From positions 62,001 to 126,000 of the forward strand of contig NZ_LRMM01000007.1 in the NCBI RefSeq assembly GCF_001647275.1: 64,000 bases of DNA, read 5' to 3'. The translations under genes and the position numbers were made by a program. The stretch is from Rufibacter ruber. Its GTDB lineage: Bacteria; Bacteroidota; Bacteroidia; Cytophagales; Hymenobacteraceae. Below the pieces are notes generated by a model. It had not been told where the DNA came from. It saw nothing but the letters and a program-made list of their open reading frames with translations, and searched no databases. Of this stretch, positions 53,946 to 62,687 are shown piece after piece. Positions within the stretch are counted from its first letter, which is position 1, and every line of letters starts with the position of its first letter.

Positions 53946-54860
53946 TTACTTCACCGTTATAGTAAGTTGTTTTACAACAGACTTTTGCTCGTCTACTGTC
54001 ACATTTGAGGCTAGAAAAGTGACCTTATACGTTCCAGCCTTATTATATACATGCCCATAAGTAGTCAAGGCATTGGTTCCAATACTCTGAATAGGCAAGC
54101 CTGTATCTGGTGGCACTTTGGTAAAGTACAACGGGTTAGATATATACCAGTCTTCACTAGGCTCTGCATTTTTACCTCCAGCCGCCAACAATAAATCTGG
54201 TTGAGCCAGGGTGCTTCTGGTGGTCCAATTAGTGGCATCATTTAAAACGTTTACTGGCCTCCAACCTGCCGTGAGAAGTGTTGCTACTGGTATGGCTGAA
54301 CCATCTGGCGTTAACGTTTCGGCTACGAAATTGTGCACAATCATGGTTCCCGCGGCACGGTCCGGGTCTTTCACAGACTGAAATTTATACGCGATATAGA
54401 TGGGTTTGCCTGGCAATGCAATGTCTGAAAGATCTATGATACCTGATGCAATGAGTGTGGCATTTGTTGCAATGGTGGCCCTACTGGTGATATCTGTCCA
54501 TTGGGTAGCTGCCACCCCCTCTTTCGTATACCCTTGCAGATCTGTGGTCACCATAATTTTTAAGGGATTGATCTGCGTTCCCCCGCCTCCGTACTGGCTT
54601 GTAAACCGGAACTGCGGTTTACCTCCTGTTATCTCTGTGCGGTTTCTGTAATCATAATCTGAGCCGGCCACGCCAGAGTAGAACGTGATGTAGTGGGCTT
54701 GTCCGGAGAAGGAGAATTTAACTGTATCTCCTACATCATACGTTAACTCTGCATTATCTGCTTTAACATCAAACGAGGGGGCATCAACTTCTAAGTCTGT
54801 AGTACATGACGTGAAGGCAAAAGCCCCCAACAGTAGAATTAGGATCTTTTTCATGGTCAT
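53946..54860 (-). CDS. DUF5017 surface lipoprotein
   Basis: A 304-residue lipoprotein with lipobox FTSC (Cys19) and a DUF5017-type beta-rich body (SFSGQAHYITFYSGVAGSDYDYRNRTE, the characteristic N-terminal segment). A C-terminal PKD-like strand region follows (LTTYGHVYNKAGTYKVTFLASNV). DUF5017 proteins are frequent third members of SusCD units and are thought to be surface glycan-binding proteins (SusE-like role). It is 6 bases after susD, in the same transcript. No catalytic motif. Confidence 0.85.
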   Translation of the reverse strand: MTMKKILILLLGAFAFTSCTTDLEVDAPSFDVKADNAELTYDVGDTVKFSFSGQAHYITFYSGVAGSDYDYRNRTEITGGKPQFRFTSQYGGGGTQINPLKIMVTTDLQGYTKEGVAATQWTDITSRATIATNATLIASGIIDLSDIALPGKPIYIAYKFQSVKDPDRAAGTMIVHNFVAETLTPDGSAIPVATLLTAGWRPVNVLNDATNWTTRSTLAQPDLLLAAGGKNAEPSEDWYISNPLYFTKVPPDTGLPIQSIGTNALTTYGHVYNKAGTYKVTFLASNVTVDEQKSVVKQLTITVK

Positions 54861-54866
54861 TTAGAG

Positions 54867-56486
54867 TTAATATCCAGGATTTTGCGTTAAGGCTTTATTC
54901 AGAGAAAGGTCTGCCGTAGGTATGGGCAATAATACATGGTTAGGGGCTACGTTGGTGGGAGCCAACACCAAACCCGCCGCATACCCCGGTTGTATCATTG
55001 CCCAGGCCCTGTACTCCTTTAACCGCTCATATAAGATACCCCACCGTATGAGGTCAGGCCTCCTTAACGCCTCAAAGGCCAGCTCCCGGGCTCTTTCCTC
55101 TTTAATGGCCTGGAAAAACTCATCTGGATTCAGATTAGGGGTTAAGTCTGCGTTTACCCCCGGATTAGGCGGTACTGGTAAATAAAGCCCATATGCCCTT
55201 CTTCTCACTTCATTGATTGCCTCATAGGCCACACTGGTAGGACCGTTCACCGCATTCTCTGCCTCAGCCAGCATCAAAAGAACATCAGAGTACCGCAAAA
55301 TTGGGAAGTTCTGGTCTGACACGGTACGGTCCTTGCCCGAAGCTTCATACTCCCGGCGCCATTTACCCATGGTTTTACGCCATACATCATTGTCTTGTAC
55401 TTTCACACCGGCCGCCGAAATTATATAAGGCGCAATAGTCCAGTCCCGGCGTAAATCCAGAGATTTTTGCGGCACCGGAACAGTAGCGGGGGGTGTAGGC
55501 GGGGTTGTAGTGCTGTTGGGGTCCAGCGCATACAGGTCCCATAGGTATTTGGTTGCCCTAATGGCCCCGCCACTAAAGCCCAATGCCTCATTTTCTGAGT
55601 ATAAACCCGCACGTTGCCCAATGAAATAATTGAACTCTGCACTGTTTTCAGACAAACGGCCATAGAATTCTACCTCCCAAATGCTTTCCTTGATATCATA
55701 CTTGTTTTGGGCGTAATTGATGAACACCTGAGAATAGTCTGGGTTAAGCTGGTGAAAATTTTGGTCTTTCACTTTCTTCGCCCACTTTAAAGCTTCTGCG
55801 TAGCTGGATTCTATACGCAGAGGGGCACCCGCCATTGTGAGATGCACGCGGGCCAAAATTCCCTGTACCGCAGACTTTGACACTCTCCCGCCTCCGGCAA
55901 GCTTGGAAGCGTCTATCACCAGTTGCTCTGCCGCTTCCATGTCTTTCACAATCATGGCATATATTTCACGGCTGGGGGTACGGGGCACGTTTACATTGTC
56001 TATGCTGGGTTTATCTGTTTGCAACAAAGGCACATCTCCAAAGTTACTTACCAACATAAAGTAGTAGTAGGCGCGCAAGAACAGCGCCTGACCCTTTATT
56101 TCATTCCGGCGGGTTTCGTCCAGGCTGGGGTTATCTACCCTTGCCAACACCAGGTTTGCCCTAAATATACCCTGGTATAATGTTTTCCAGAATTCAGTGA
56201 CATACCTGTCACCGGGGGTAATCACGTAGGCGGTAATATCCTGGCTACCGTATCTGGAATAGCCCAGGTCTGTGCCTACATTCAGGAAGAAGGGCCAGTT
56301 ATCACCGTAAAACATTCTGCTGCCCAGCACGTCATAGACCCCAGTAAGACCGGTTTCCAGTTCAGCTATTGTATTATAGGTAGGGGCAACAAAGTTGGTG
56401 GGTTCTGTGCTCAGGAAGTCCTCACAGGAAGAAGAGCCCACGCTTATCAAAAAAGCTGCTATGTAATGTCTTATTTTCATATCCAT
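54867..56486 (-). CDS. SusD/RagB family nutrient-binding outer-membrane lipoprotein
   Basis: A 539-residue protein. Lipobox SSSC gives lipid Cys21. SusD-like N-terminal region (EDFLSTEPTNFVAPTYNTIAELETGLTGVYDVLG), tetratricopeptide-like helices (GQALFLRAYYYFMLVSNFGDVPLL is the hallmark), and the C-terminal RagB segment (FPILRYSDVLLMLAEAENAV; EERARELAFEALRRPDLIRWG). It caps the SusC barrel and binds oligosaccharide at the cell surface. Ten bases after susC and six before the DUF5017 gene, a tight operon. Confidence 0.95.
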   Translation of the reverse strand: MDMKIRHYIAAFLISVGSSSCEDFLSTEPTNFVAPTYNTIAELETGLTGVYDVLGSRMFYGDNWPFFLNVGTDLGYSRYGSQDITAYVITPGDRYVTEFWKTLYQGIFRANLVLARVDNPSLDETRRNEIKGQALFLRAYYYFMLVSNFGDVPLLQTDKPSIDNVNVPRTPSREIYAMIVKDMEAAEQLVIDASKLAGGGRVSKSAVQGILARVHLTMAGAPLRIESSYAEALKWAKKVKDQNFHQLNPDYSQVFINYAQNKYDIKESIWEVEFYGRLSENSAEFNYFIGQRAGLYSENEALGFSGGAIRATKYLWDLYALDPNSTTTPPTPPATVPVPQKSLDLRRDWTIAPYIISAAGVKVQDNDVWRKTMGKWRREYEASGKDRTVSDQNFPILRYSDVLLMLAEAENAVNGPTSVAYEAINEVRRRAYGLYLPVPPNPGVNADLTPNLNPDEFFQAIKEERARELAFEALRRPDLIRWGILYERLKEYRAWAMIQPGYAAGLVLAPTNVAPNHVLLPIPTADLSLNKALTQNPGY

Positions 56487-56496
56487 GTATGTTGTC

Positions 56497-59400
56497 TTAG
56501 AAGCTGGTGGTCAGACCAAATGTAACGGTCCTTGCCAACGGATAAGCTGAAAAATCAAACCCTGGGGTTAAAGCAGAGTGACGGGTAGATACGTCTGGGT
56601 TAGAACCTGAATAGTTGGTCCATGTGTAAATGTTTTGAGCGGAAGCATACACCCTCAGCGTCTTCAATTTGATTCTGTGAAGAAGGGCTTCACTAAAGTT
56701 GTACCCCAATGAAACAGTTTTTAAGCGCAGGAACGATCCATCTTCCACTTCTCTACTGGAGTAATACAGGTCCCTTTTCCCTCCGGTGCGGAAGTAAGTG
56801 TTGCTAGGGTTTTCGGGGGTCCAACGTTCTGCAACTTCAGCGTATTGGTTTAAGCCCACCATCCGTTTGGCATTGCCCTCAAAGAACAGCCTGTTGGCAT
56901 TGATGATGTCATTTCCGTAAGACCACTGAAAGAATACATTCAGGTCAAACCCTTTATAAGTAATGTTATTGGAGAACCCACCTGTGTGCAACGGAATACC
57001 TCTGCCAATCACCGCGAAATCAAGTTCATTCACCACAAGGTCCCCATTGATGTCTTTATACTTGATATCTCCAGGTTGTATGTTCTGTCTGGGCTGGGAG
57101 TTGTTAGGCACCGTTGACTTTAACACATATGCGCCGTTTGTTGACACATCAAAATCTTCCAGCTGGTAAACACCATCCCAGATCAACCCGTACATCTGCC
57201 CAATGGGTTGCCCAAGGGTAGCAATATAGGCGGGTGTGTTGGCAAAATCCTGATCAAACCGTACGGTTTGCAACAACGAGGTTTGTCCTTCATTCAGCCC
57301 CAGCACTTTATTCTTATTGAAGCTGATGTTAAAATTGGTGCTCCACTCAAAGGTGTTCTTCCGGAGATTGATGGTATTGATGGTGAACTCCAGACCGTCA
57401 TTCTGCACCTTACCAATATTTTTGAAGGCAGTGGCCTGCTCGCTGGTGTTCACCAGACCTGTAGTGTAAGGCAAGTTGGCATTGAGCAATACATCTTTGG
57501 TTGTTTTTCTGTAGAAATCAACTACCATGTCTACCCGGTGGTTGAAGAATGCCAGGTCTACGCCTATGTTAGATTGCACAGTGGTTTCCCATTTAAGATT
57601 TGGGTTCCCATAGCTTTCAAGAATAGCCCCTCTGGTGGGTGAACTGTTGTTAAATGAATACCCGCTTGTTCTGGGTACCACCAGCGTAGACATATAGGCA
57701 AAATCTGAAACACGGTTGTTTCCAGTGGCGCCATAGCTCGCCCTCACTTTAGCATCTGAGAGTAAGCTGATGTTTTTCATAAAGTTTTCTTCAATCACTC
57801 GCCAGGCAAGGCCAACCGATGGGAAAACACCCCAACGGTTTCCGGGGGCAAACTTGGAGGAGCCATCATACCGAAGGGTCCCGGTTACAATGTATCTGTT
57901 TTTATAGCTGTAGTTTACCCGACCCAGGAACGAAGCCATACTCCAACGGGAAGAACCAGAGGTTCCAAAATTTGCTTCCGCCTCATCTAAACCATCTACT
58001 CCGGTCTGCTCGTTCAATGCCTGTATAGCCTGGAAACCATAGTTGCCATCTTCCTGCTTTTGGATCACAGTTCCTACTACCGCTGTAACCGCATGGTCCG
58101 TTTTAAAGGTTTTGCGGTACGTTAAGGTATTGGTGTTATTCCAGTTGGTCACTGGCCGGTGGTAGATATACCCGTTCAGCTTTTCATCCCGTCTAAAGTT
58201 ACCGCGGGCGGTGCTGGAGTTGAAGAAGCCTTGTCTTTCCATCATGATATTGGTGGCGCCACCTGCAATACGCAATGTAAGGCTTGGAATAATGGTGTAC
58301 TCTACATAGGCATTGGCCCTGAAGTTATTCACCAATACCTGCAAAAAGTCGTTTTTGGCAGAGACTACTGGATTCACCCTGAAATCAGACTCAGGCAAGG
58401 TTGGGTCAAACAACTGGTCTCCCGCCGTTTCATTAGGTCTGTTCACTGGCCGGTGCCCCCAAACTGAGAAAAGAAGACTGAGGTTGCTGTACATTAACCG
58501 CGTGGTGTTGGCATCAGTGGCGATAGTCCCGTTTGTCTTCTCATTACTATAGTTGAGGTCAACGCCTACTTTAATCTTCTTACCTAATTTCTGATCAAGC
58601 GTAATTCTCCCCTGGTAACGTCTAAAACTGGAATTAACAATGATCCCATCCTGATCAATGATGTTGCCTGAAATTGAGTAAATGGTATTATCATTCCCCC
58701 CCCTTACCGATATCTCATGGTTCTGCACTGGAGACCGTTGGTAGATCTGATCCTGCAAGTCAATAGTAGGGGCATTGCGGTAAGACTCTAAATCACGTCC
58801 CTCTACAAAAAAAGCCTTCTCAGCAAACTCAGCATTTAGCTCAGACTGGTATTTTACATATTCATAAGCATTTAGCAGCTTAAGAGATTTGGGGTTTTCA
58901 GAGAATCCGTAGTAGGCGTTATAGGTAACCACAGGGGCACCCTTTTTACCACGTTTGGTAGTGATCAATATGACACCGTTGGCTCCCCTGGCACCATAAA
59001 TAGCCGTTGCCGAGGCGTCTTTCAAAATATCAATTGACTCAATATCATTAGGGCTCAACGAGTTGCTGTAAGACTCCTCCATGGGGAAACCGTCAATCAC
59101 ATATAAGGGCGCTGAGCTTCCTGTAATAGACCCCACCCCTCTGATGACAATATTCTGATTTGAGCCTGGCTGCCCGTCATTGGCAGAAACCAATACGCCG
59201 GCCACCCTGCCTGCAAGGGCCTCATCTACTGATTTCACGGGCGCTTTATAAATATCCTGCATGTTGGCCATACCCACAGAACCTGTCAGTTCCTGCCGTG
59301 TGGCGGTACCATAACCAATCTCCACCTCCTGCAGGAGCTTCGCATCTGTCTGCAAGGCCACATTCACTTCGCCAGAGGCGGGAATTGCCATTTCCCTGGG

Positions 59401-59655
59401 CTTGTAGCCAATAAAGGAAATAACCAAAGTACCTTCCCGGTTAGGAACTGTAAAGGAGAAAGTACCGTCAACACCCGTTGACGCACCGTTGGTTGTCCCT
59501 TTTACCATGACAGTGACGCCAGGAAGCCCTTCCCCTTTTTCATCAGTGATCCGGCCTCTTACGTTCAGCCCTTGCGCAAAGAGTTCTGAAACAGAGAGGA
59601 GAACCAATAGAAGCATTAAGAGATAACTCACCCTACTCAGTAAATTGTTTTTCAT
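56497..59655 (-). CDS. SusC/RagA TonB-linked outer-membrane transporter
   Basis: A 1052-residue beta-barrel importer for oligosaccharides driven by TonB. The start at 59655 (MKNNLLSRVSYLLMLLLVLLSVSELFAQ) gives the signal peptide; an upstream ATG adds unrelated residues. A carboxypeptidase-regulatory-like domain (GLNVRGRITDEKGEGLPGVTVMVKGTTNGASTGVDG) precedes the plug with the SusC hallmarks SVDEALAGRVAGVLV, GQPGSNQNIVIRGVGS and DIESIDILKDASATAIYGARGANGVILITTKRG. The barrel then runs to the terminal aromatic strand (TVTFGLTTSF). First gene of the susC-susD-DUF5017 unit; the GH5 lipoprotein gene lies 121 bases upstream in the same direction. Confidence 0.96.
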   Translation of the reverse strand: MKNNLLSRVSYLLMLLLVLLSVSELFAQGLNVRGRITDEKGEGLPGVTVMVKGTTNGASTGVDGTFSFTVPNREGTLVISFIGYKPREMAIPASGEVNVALQTDAKLLQEVEIGYGTATRQELTGSVGMANMQDIYKAPVKSVDEALAGRVAGVLVSANDGQPGSNQNIVIRGVGSITGSSAPLYVIDGFPMEESYSNSLSPNDIESIDILKDASATAIYGARGANGVILITTKRGKKGAPVVTYNAYYGFSENPKSLKLLNAYEYVKYQSELNAEFAEKAFFVEGRDLESYRNAPTIDLQDQIYQRSPVQNHEISVRGGNDNTIYSISGNIIDQDGIIVNSSFRRYQGRITLDQKLGKKIKVGVDLNYSNEKTNGTIATDANTTRLMYSNLSLLFSVWGHRPVNRPNETAGDQLFDPTLPESDFRVNPVVSAKNDFLQVLVNNFRANAYVEYTIIPSLTLRIAGGATNIMMERQGFFNSSTARGNFRRDEKLNGYIYHRPVTNWNNTNTLTYRKTFKTDHAVTAVVGTVIQKQEDGNYGFQAIQALNEQTGVDGLDEAEANFGTSGSSRWSMASFLGRVNYSYKNRYIVTGTLRYDGSSKFAPGNRWGVFPSVGLAWRVIEENFMKNISLLSDAKVRASYGATGNNRVSDFAYMSTLVVPRTSGYSFNNSSPTRGAILESYGNPNLKWETTVQSNIGVDLAFFNHRVDMVVDFYRKTTKDVLLNANLPYTTGLVNTSEQATAFKNIGKVQNDGLEFTINTINLRKNTFEWSTNFNISFNKNKVLGLNEGQTSLLQTVRFDQDFANTPAYIATLGQPIGQMYGLIWDGVYQLEDFDVSTNGAYVLKSTVPNNSQPRQNIQPGDIKYKDINGDLVVNELDFAVIGRGIPLHTGGFSNNITYKGFDLNVFFQWSYGNDIINANRLFFEGNAKRMVGLNQYAEVAERWTPENPSNTYFRTGGKRDLYYSSREVEDGSFLRLKTVSLGYNFSEALLHRIKLKTLRVYASAQNIYTWTNYSGSNPDVSTRHSALTPGFDFSAYPLARTVTFGLTTSF

Positions 59656-59776
59656 ACATAAAGCGTTAGAAGTTACTATACCATTAAAACCAGCCAGCAT
59701 AGAAGGGAGTGCAGCCACAAAAGTGAGGCTATACCTACCGCTCATGCATCTGATAAAAAACTGCAGTGGTTGCAGG

Positions 59777-60862
59777 TTATTTACAGTTTGTATTAGCTAT
59801 TTTATATTTTTCAAGGATCTGCATCTGCGGTCTTTCCTCGCCGTTTCTAGGCTCCACCGCCAGTCTGTATTTCCCCCATCTGGGCCCGGCAGCCCAATAA
59901 GTGCCATTGATGCAGTTCTCCTGTAAATGTTTCAAGAACACGTCAAGGGTCACTAACCAACGGGGGTCGTCATCTGGCACCCCATATTCCCCGACAAAGC
60001 CTCTCTTATTATTGTCTTTTAACCATTTCAAGAACGGTGCGAACCGGGTAATACCAGTGGTAGGCGAGGCCAGTTCCTCTTCATAAGACATTTTATAACT
60101 TCCTGAGGCGTCATTGTCAAAATAGACATGCACCTCATACACCAGGTTGTCTGCAGGGTCTTTCAGGTCTTTCAGATTATCACTAAACTCCATCCAGCGC
60201 TCGGCAGAACTCCAACTGTCACCACCTATCAGGATAGCCGTTTCAGGATCTGCCTTTCTAATGCTGTTGATACAGGCTTGGGCAATGGTAAACCATGGGG
60301 TGGAGGGCAACATGTCATGCGGCTCATTCATAACTCCGTATCCCCAGATATTTGAATAGCCTTTAAACTCAGTGGCTAGTTTCCCCCAGGCATCTGCTAC
60401 CGCCTCTACAGACACCTCAGGCGTCTCACCTATTATATAGGTGGTGCCATTGATTTTCCGGCGGCAGTAGTTGTGCATATCCAGGATAATCCACATATCC
60501 CTATCGCGGGCAGCATCTACAAAGGTTTTCATCCGTTTCAGCTCCACCTGATCTAAAGGACCTCCTAATTCCCTTTGGATCCTTTCCCATTTAAAGGGAA
60601 ACCGTACCATCGTTAACCCTTTTGATTTCATATAATCCAGTTGCTTCTCGGTGGGGTACCCATAGTCTACATTAATAACCCCGGGCATATTCTGCCCAAA
60701 GTCCCCACCCGCCTGGTTCAACCCGAAGGGAAACGACTTATCCTTTAATTTTTTTGAAGCCACCTCAGAAGGCCCCACTAACTTACCCACCGTTGAAGTA
60801 CTGGTACACCCTACAAATGACACAGCAGAGAAAAAAACAAGGAGAATTCTGATAAATTGCAT
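59777..60862 (-). CDS. GH5 surface lipoprotein
   Basis: A 361-residue lipoprotein enzyme. The ATG at 60862 is chosen over a GTG six codons upstream because it gives MQFIRILLVFFSAVSFVGC with lipid Cys19. The GH5 barrel has acid/base E180 (VMNEPHD) and nucleophile E292 (GFVGEYG), with DMHNYCRRKINGTTYIIG, ILIGGDSWSSAERW and NGTYWAAGPRWG. It is strongly similar along its length to the GH5 domains at 40788 and 44161 but lacks their extra modules and sorting domain. Immediately upstream of susC in the same direction, so it is likely the surface endo-enzyme that feeds SusCD. A good promoter candidate lies about 190 bases upstream. Confidence 0.92.
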   Translation of the reverse strand: MQFIRILLVFFSAVSFVGCTSTSTVGKLVGPSEVASKKLKDKSFPFGLNQAGGDFGQNMPGVINVDYGYPTEKQLDYMKSKGLTMVRFPFKWERIQRELGGPLDQVELKRMKTFVDAARDRDMWIILDMHNYCRRKINGTTYIIGETPEVSVEAVADAWGKLATEFKGYSNIWGYGVMNEPHDMLPSTPWFTIAQACINSIRKADPETAILIGGDSWSSAERWMEFSDNLKDLKDPADNLVYEVHVYFDNDASGSYKMSYEEELASPTTGITRFAPFLKWLKDNNKRGFVGEYGVPDDDPRWLVTLDVFLKHLQENCINGTYWAAGPRWGKYRLAVEPRNGEERPQMQILEKYKIANTNCK

Positions 60863-61028
60863 ACTAAAATATTTTGACACGTCACCTCTCCTTAGAAAGG
60901 CTTCAATAAGAAAAAGTAAAAGAAACCTAGATCAAGTTGTGGAGAATAGAAAAACCAGAAGCAATTCTAACGAATGCAGGTGTTTATATTTCTATAATTT
61001 TCCCAATGCTCAATCTATCCAAACACCC

Positions 61029-61042
61029 CTAACGCACTAAGA
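61029..61042. promoter_or_regulatory. CCTAACGCACTAAG motif near PUL promoter
   Basis: Identical 14-mer to the one at 52459. It lies just downstream of the putative -7 box on the minus strand, near the expected transcript start, where a repressor could act. Confidence 0.45.
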
Positions 61043-61053
61043 ATTAAACATTA

Positions 61054-61085
61054 CAAACTTAGCTTATACCTTAAACTAAGACAAG
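61054..61085 (-). promoter_or_regulatory. Candidate promoter of GH5-susCD operon
   Basis: On the minus strand TAAGTTTG (61061-61054) matches TAnnTTTG. TTG lies 20 bases upstream (about 61082-61085). It sits about 190 bases before the GH5 lipoprotein start. Confidence 0.5.
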
Positions 61086-61734
61086 TACTTTTTTAACATT
61101 TTCTCAGACAAATCTGACTATTACCGCCCGAATCTCCTATTCTGAGTCACTTCACAAGAAGAAAAAAGTGGCACGGCTTCTTAAAATAGTTTTGAAATAA
61201 GCCGCAGTTAATTAACAACCTCTAATCACTTATACCAACTCCCCAACCCTATTTGCTATTTTCACAACAGGATAATCCTAGCCAAGTAGACATGAAACCA
61301 CTCCCAGATATGAGTCTACAGCATTCTGTATAATAGTTTTTTTACCAAATTCTCAAAACCATGAATCCCCGCTGCTTCTTTAGATACAGGATATTAAGAA
61401 CTAAACCACCCTTTCAGAACCCGTACAAAATTGCATTTTAACCATATACAAAACCTGATCTCCAGCCTCCGCAGCAGCAGAAACGCTCATAACCTGCCTT
61501 TTCTTAAGCCAAGAGGGTTTAAAGTATCATTCTCACATTAGAAAGGCAGTAAGAAAGTAAAGGAGACAATCATCAAACCCTTTACATAACCTAAGAATGG
61601 GTATGGTGTCAAAGGCTTAACTTTTATACCTGTACAACGTCTAATCCTGGTCTTACTAAAAAGATGCCTGATCAAAAGATTTCATCTTATTTCTGACAGA
61701 AGTTTCTTTCTGGGTCTTTGGGTAATAGGATTCT

Positions 61735-61772
61735 CTGTTTTGGAGCTGTTTTCCTGAAAGTAGCCCTAAAAC
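61735..61772. repeat. Palindromic intergenic repeat, copy 19
   Basis: CTGTTTTGGAGCTGTTTTCC with right arm GAAAGTAGCCCTAAAACG (GTAG variant). Confidence 0.7.
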
Positions 61773-62000
61773 GTCCGCACACACAAGAAGACTTATGGGC
61801 GAGGAACAGAAAGGGTGGATCTGGAAACGTTTCAAAAACTTTAAGAGCTTTCTCTAAAAAACCAGACTGAGAACCTCTCCTTTCTTTGTATCTGGGTTTT
61901 GGAGGAATAAAAGTAGGGGAAGGAAATAACGTCTCTTTCACTACTTTCTACTGCTCCCAATGTTCCTAAAGGTTCTTTCAGATAAAAGAATCTTCGTTTA

Positions 62001-62161
62001 GAGCTTGTTTAAATTATGATTTTGCAAGCGAAAACGGGGAGCGAAAGGTTCTGGCGAAGCGTTTTTTGAGCAGCATACGCCCCGCTATGGTGCGAGTCAA
62101 CCGCGAAGTCAGGTTCTTTTGATACCCGTTTGCAGCGCAAAAGGCAAATTTGAACATGCTC
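62001..62161. mobile_element. 161-bp MITE-like element, copy 2
   Basis: Same length and near-identical to 38137-38297. Ends GAGCTTGTTTAAA and TTTGAACATGCTC. Flanks read TTA on both sides (TTTA left, TTATAG right), consistent with a 3-bp target duplication. Confidence 0.75.
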
Positions 62162-62392
62162 TTATAGTATTCTGACCTGCCAAATATTTGAGAGCATCAT
62201 ATTCCTTCCTACAAGAAACTTCCTGGTGCCAAGGCTCTGAAGGAGGTAGATACAAAGTGTTCAACAGCCTGGAACAATAAAGTTTAGCTGGCGAAAAATG
62301 GGAATGAGGTTTAGGCCACGTCATCTTAGTGAGGCTAAGCACCACCAGGGGGAAAGAAAATGGCAGATTCCAATTCTATTGCTACCGTATTA

Positions 62393-62422
62393 GAGCGCAA
62401 ACGGCAAATTCAAACATGCCCT
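62393..62422. mobile_element. Solo end of the MITE-like element
   Basis: GAGCGCAAACGGCAAATTC and AAACATGCCC repeat the right end of the 161-bp element and are preceded by TTA. Probably an internally deleted copy. Confidence 0.5.
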
Positions 62423-62562
62423 AAGCATCTAAAGACTGTATACATGAGAGAGTTAACCCAGACAGATATTCCTCCCAGCAAAGTAAGGCGCACCTGTGAT
62501 CTGGGCAAATTCTTTGTCAGGTCACGGGGACATGCATGAGGGTGTGACCGAAAATAAAACTC

Positions 62563-62602
62563 CTGTTTTAGGGCTGTTTTCTTAAAAACAGCCCTAAAAC
62601 AG
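62563..62602. repeat. Palindromic intergenic repeat, copy 20 (perfect)
   Basis: CTGTTTTAGGGCTGTTTTC with right arm AAAAACAGCCCTAAAACAG, 85 bases past the SGNH gene stop. Confidence 0.9.
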
Positions 62603-62687
62603 GAGCCCGGGAAACTCTTACAGCAAATGGCTCTAACTCAGGAAAGCTGAACCTCACGGTTCCTAACCTACCAGATTTTAGAATAAA

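Larger units (their letters stand above)
60863..62687. other. 1.8-kb gene-free region with mobile-element remnants
   Basis: AT-rich and without a credible gene. It holds the GH5/SusC promoter region, palindromic repeat copies 19 and 20, a full 161-bp MITE-like element and a solo end of the same element. An open frame at 61687-61941 is mostly repeat-derived. Confidence 0.6.

Noticed and set aside
61687-61941. Leftward 84-codon open frame in the repeat-rich region
   Set aside because: It runs straight through a palindromic repeat copy; composition follows the repeat and no protein features are seen.
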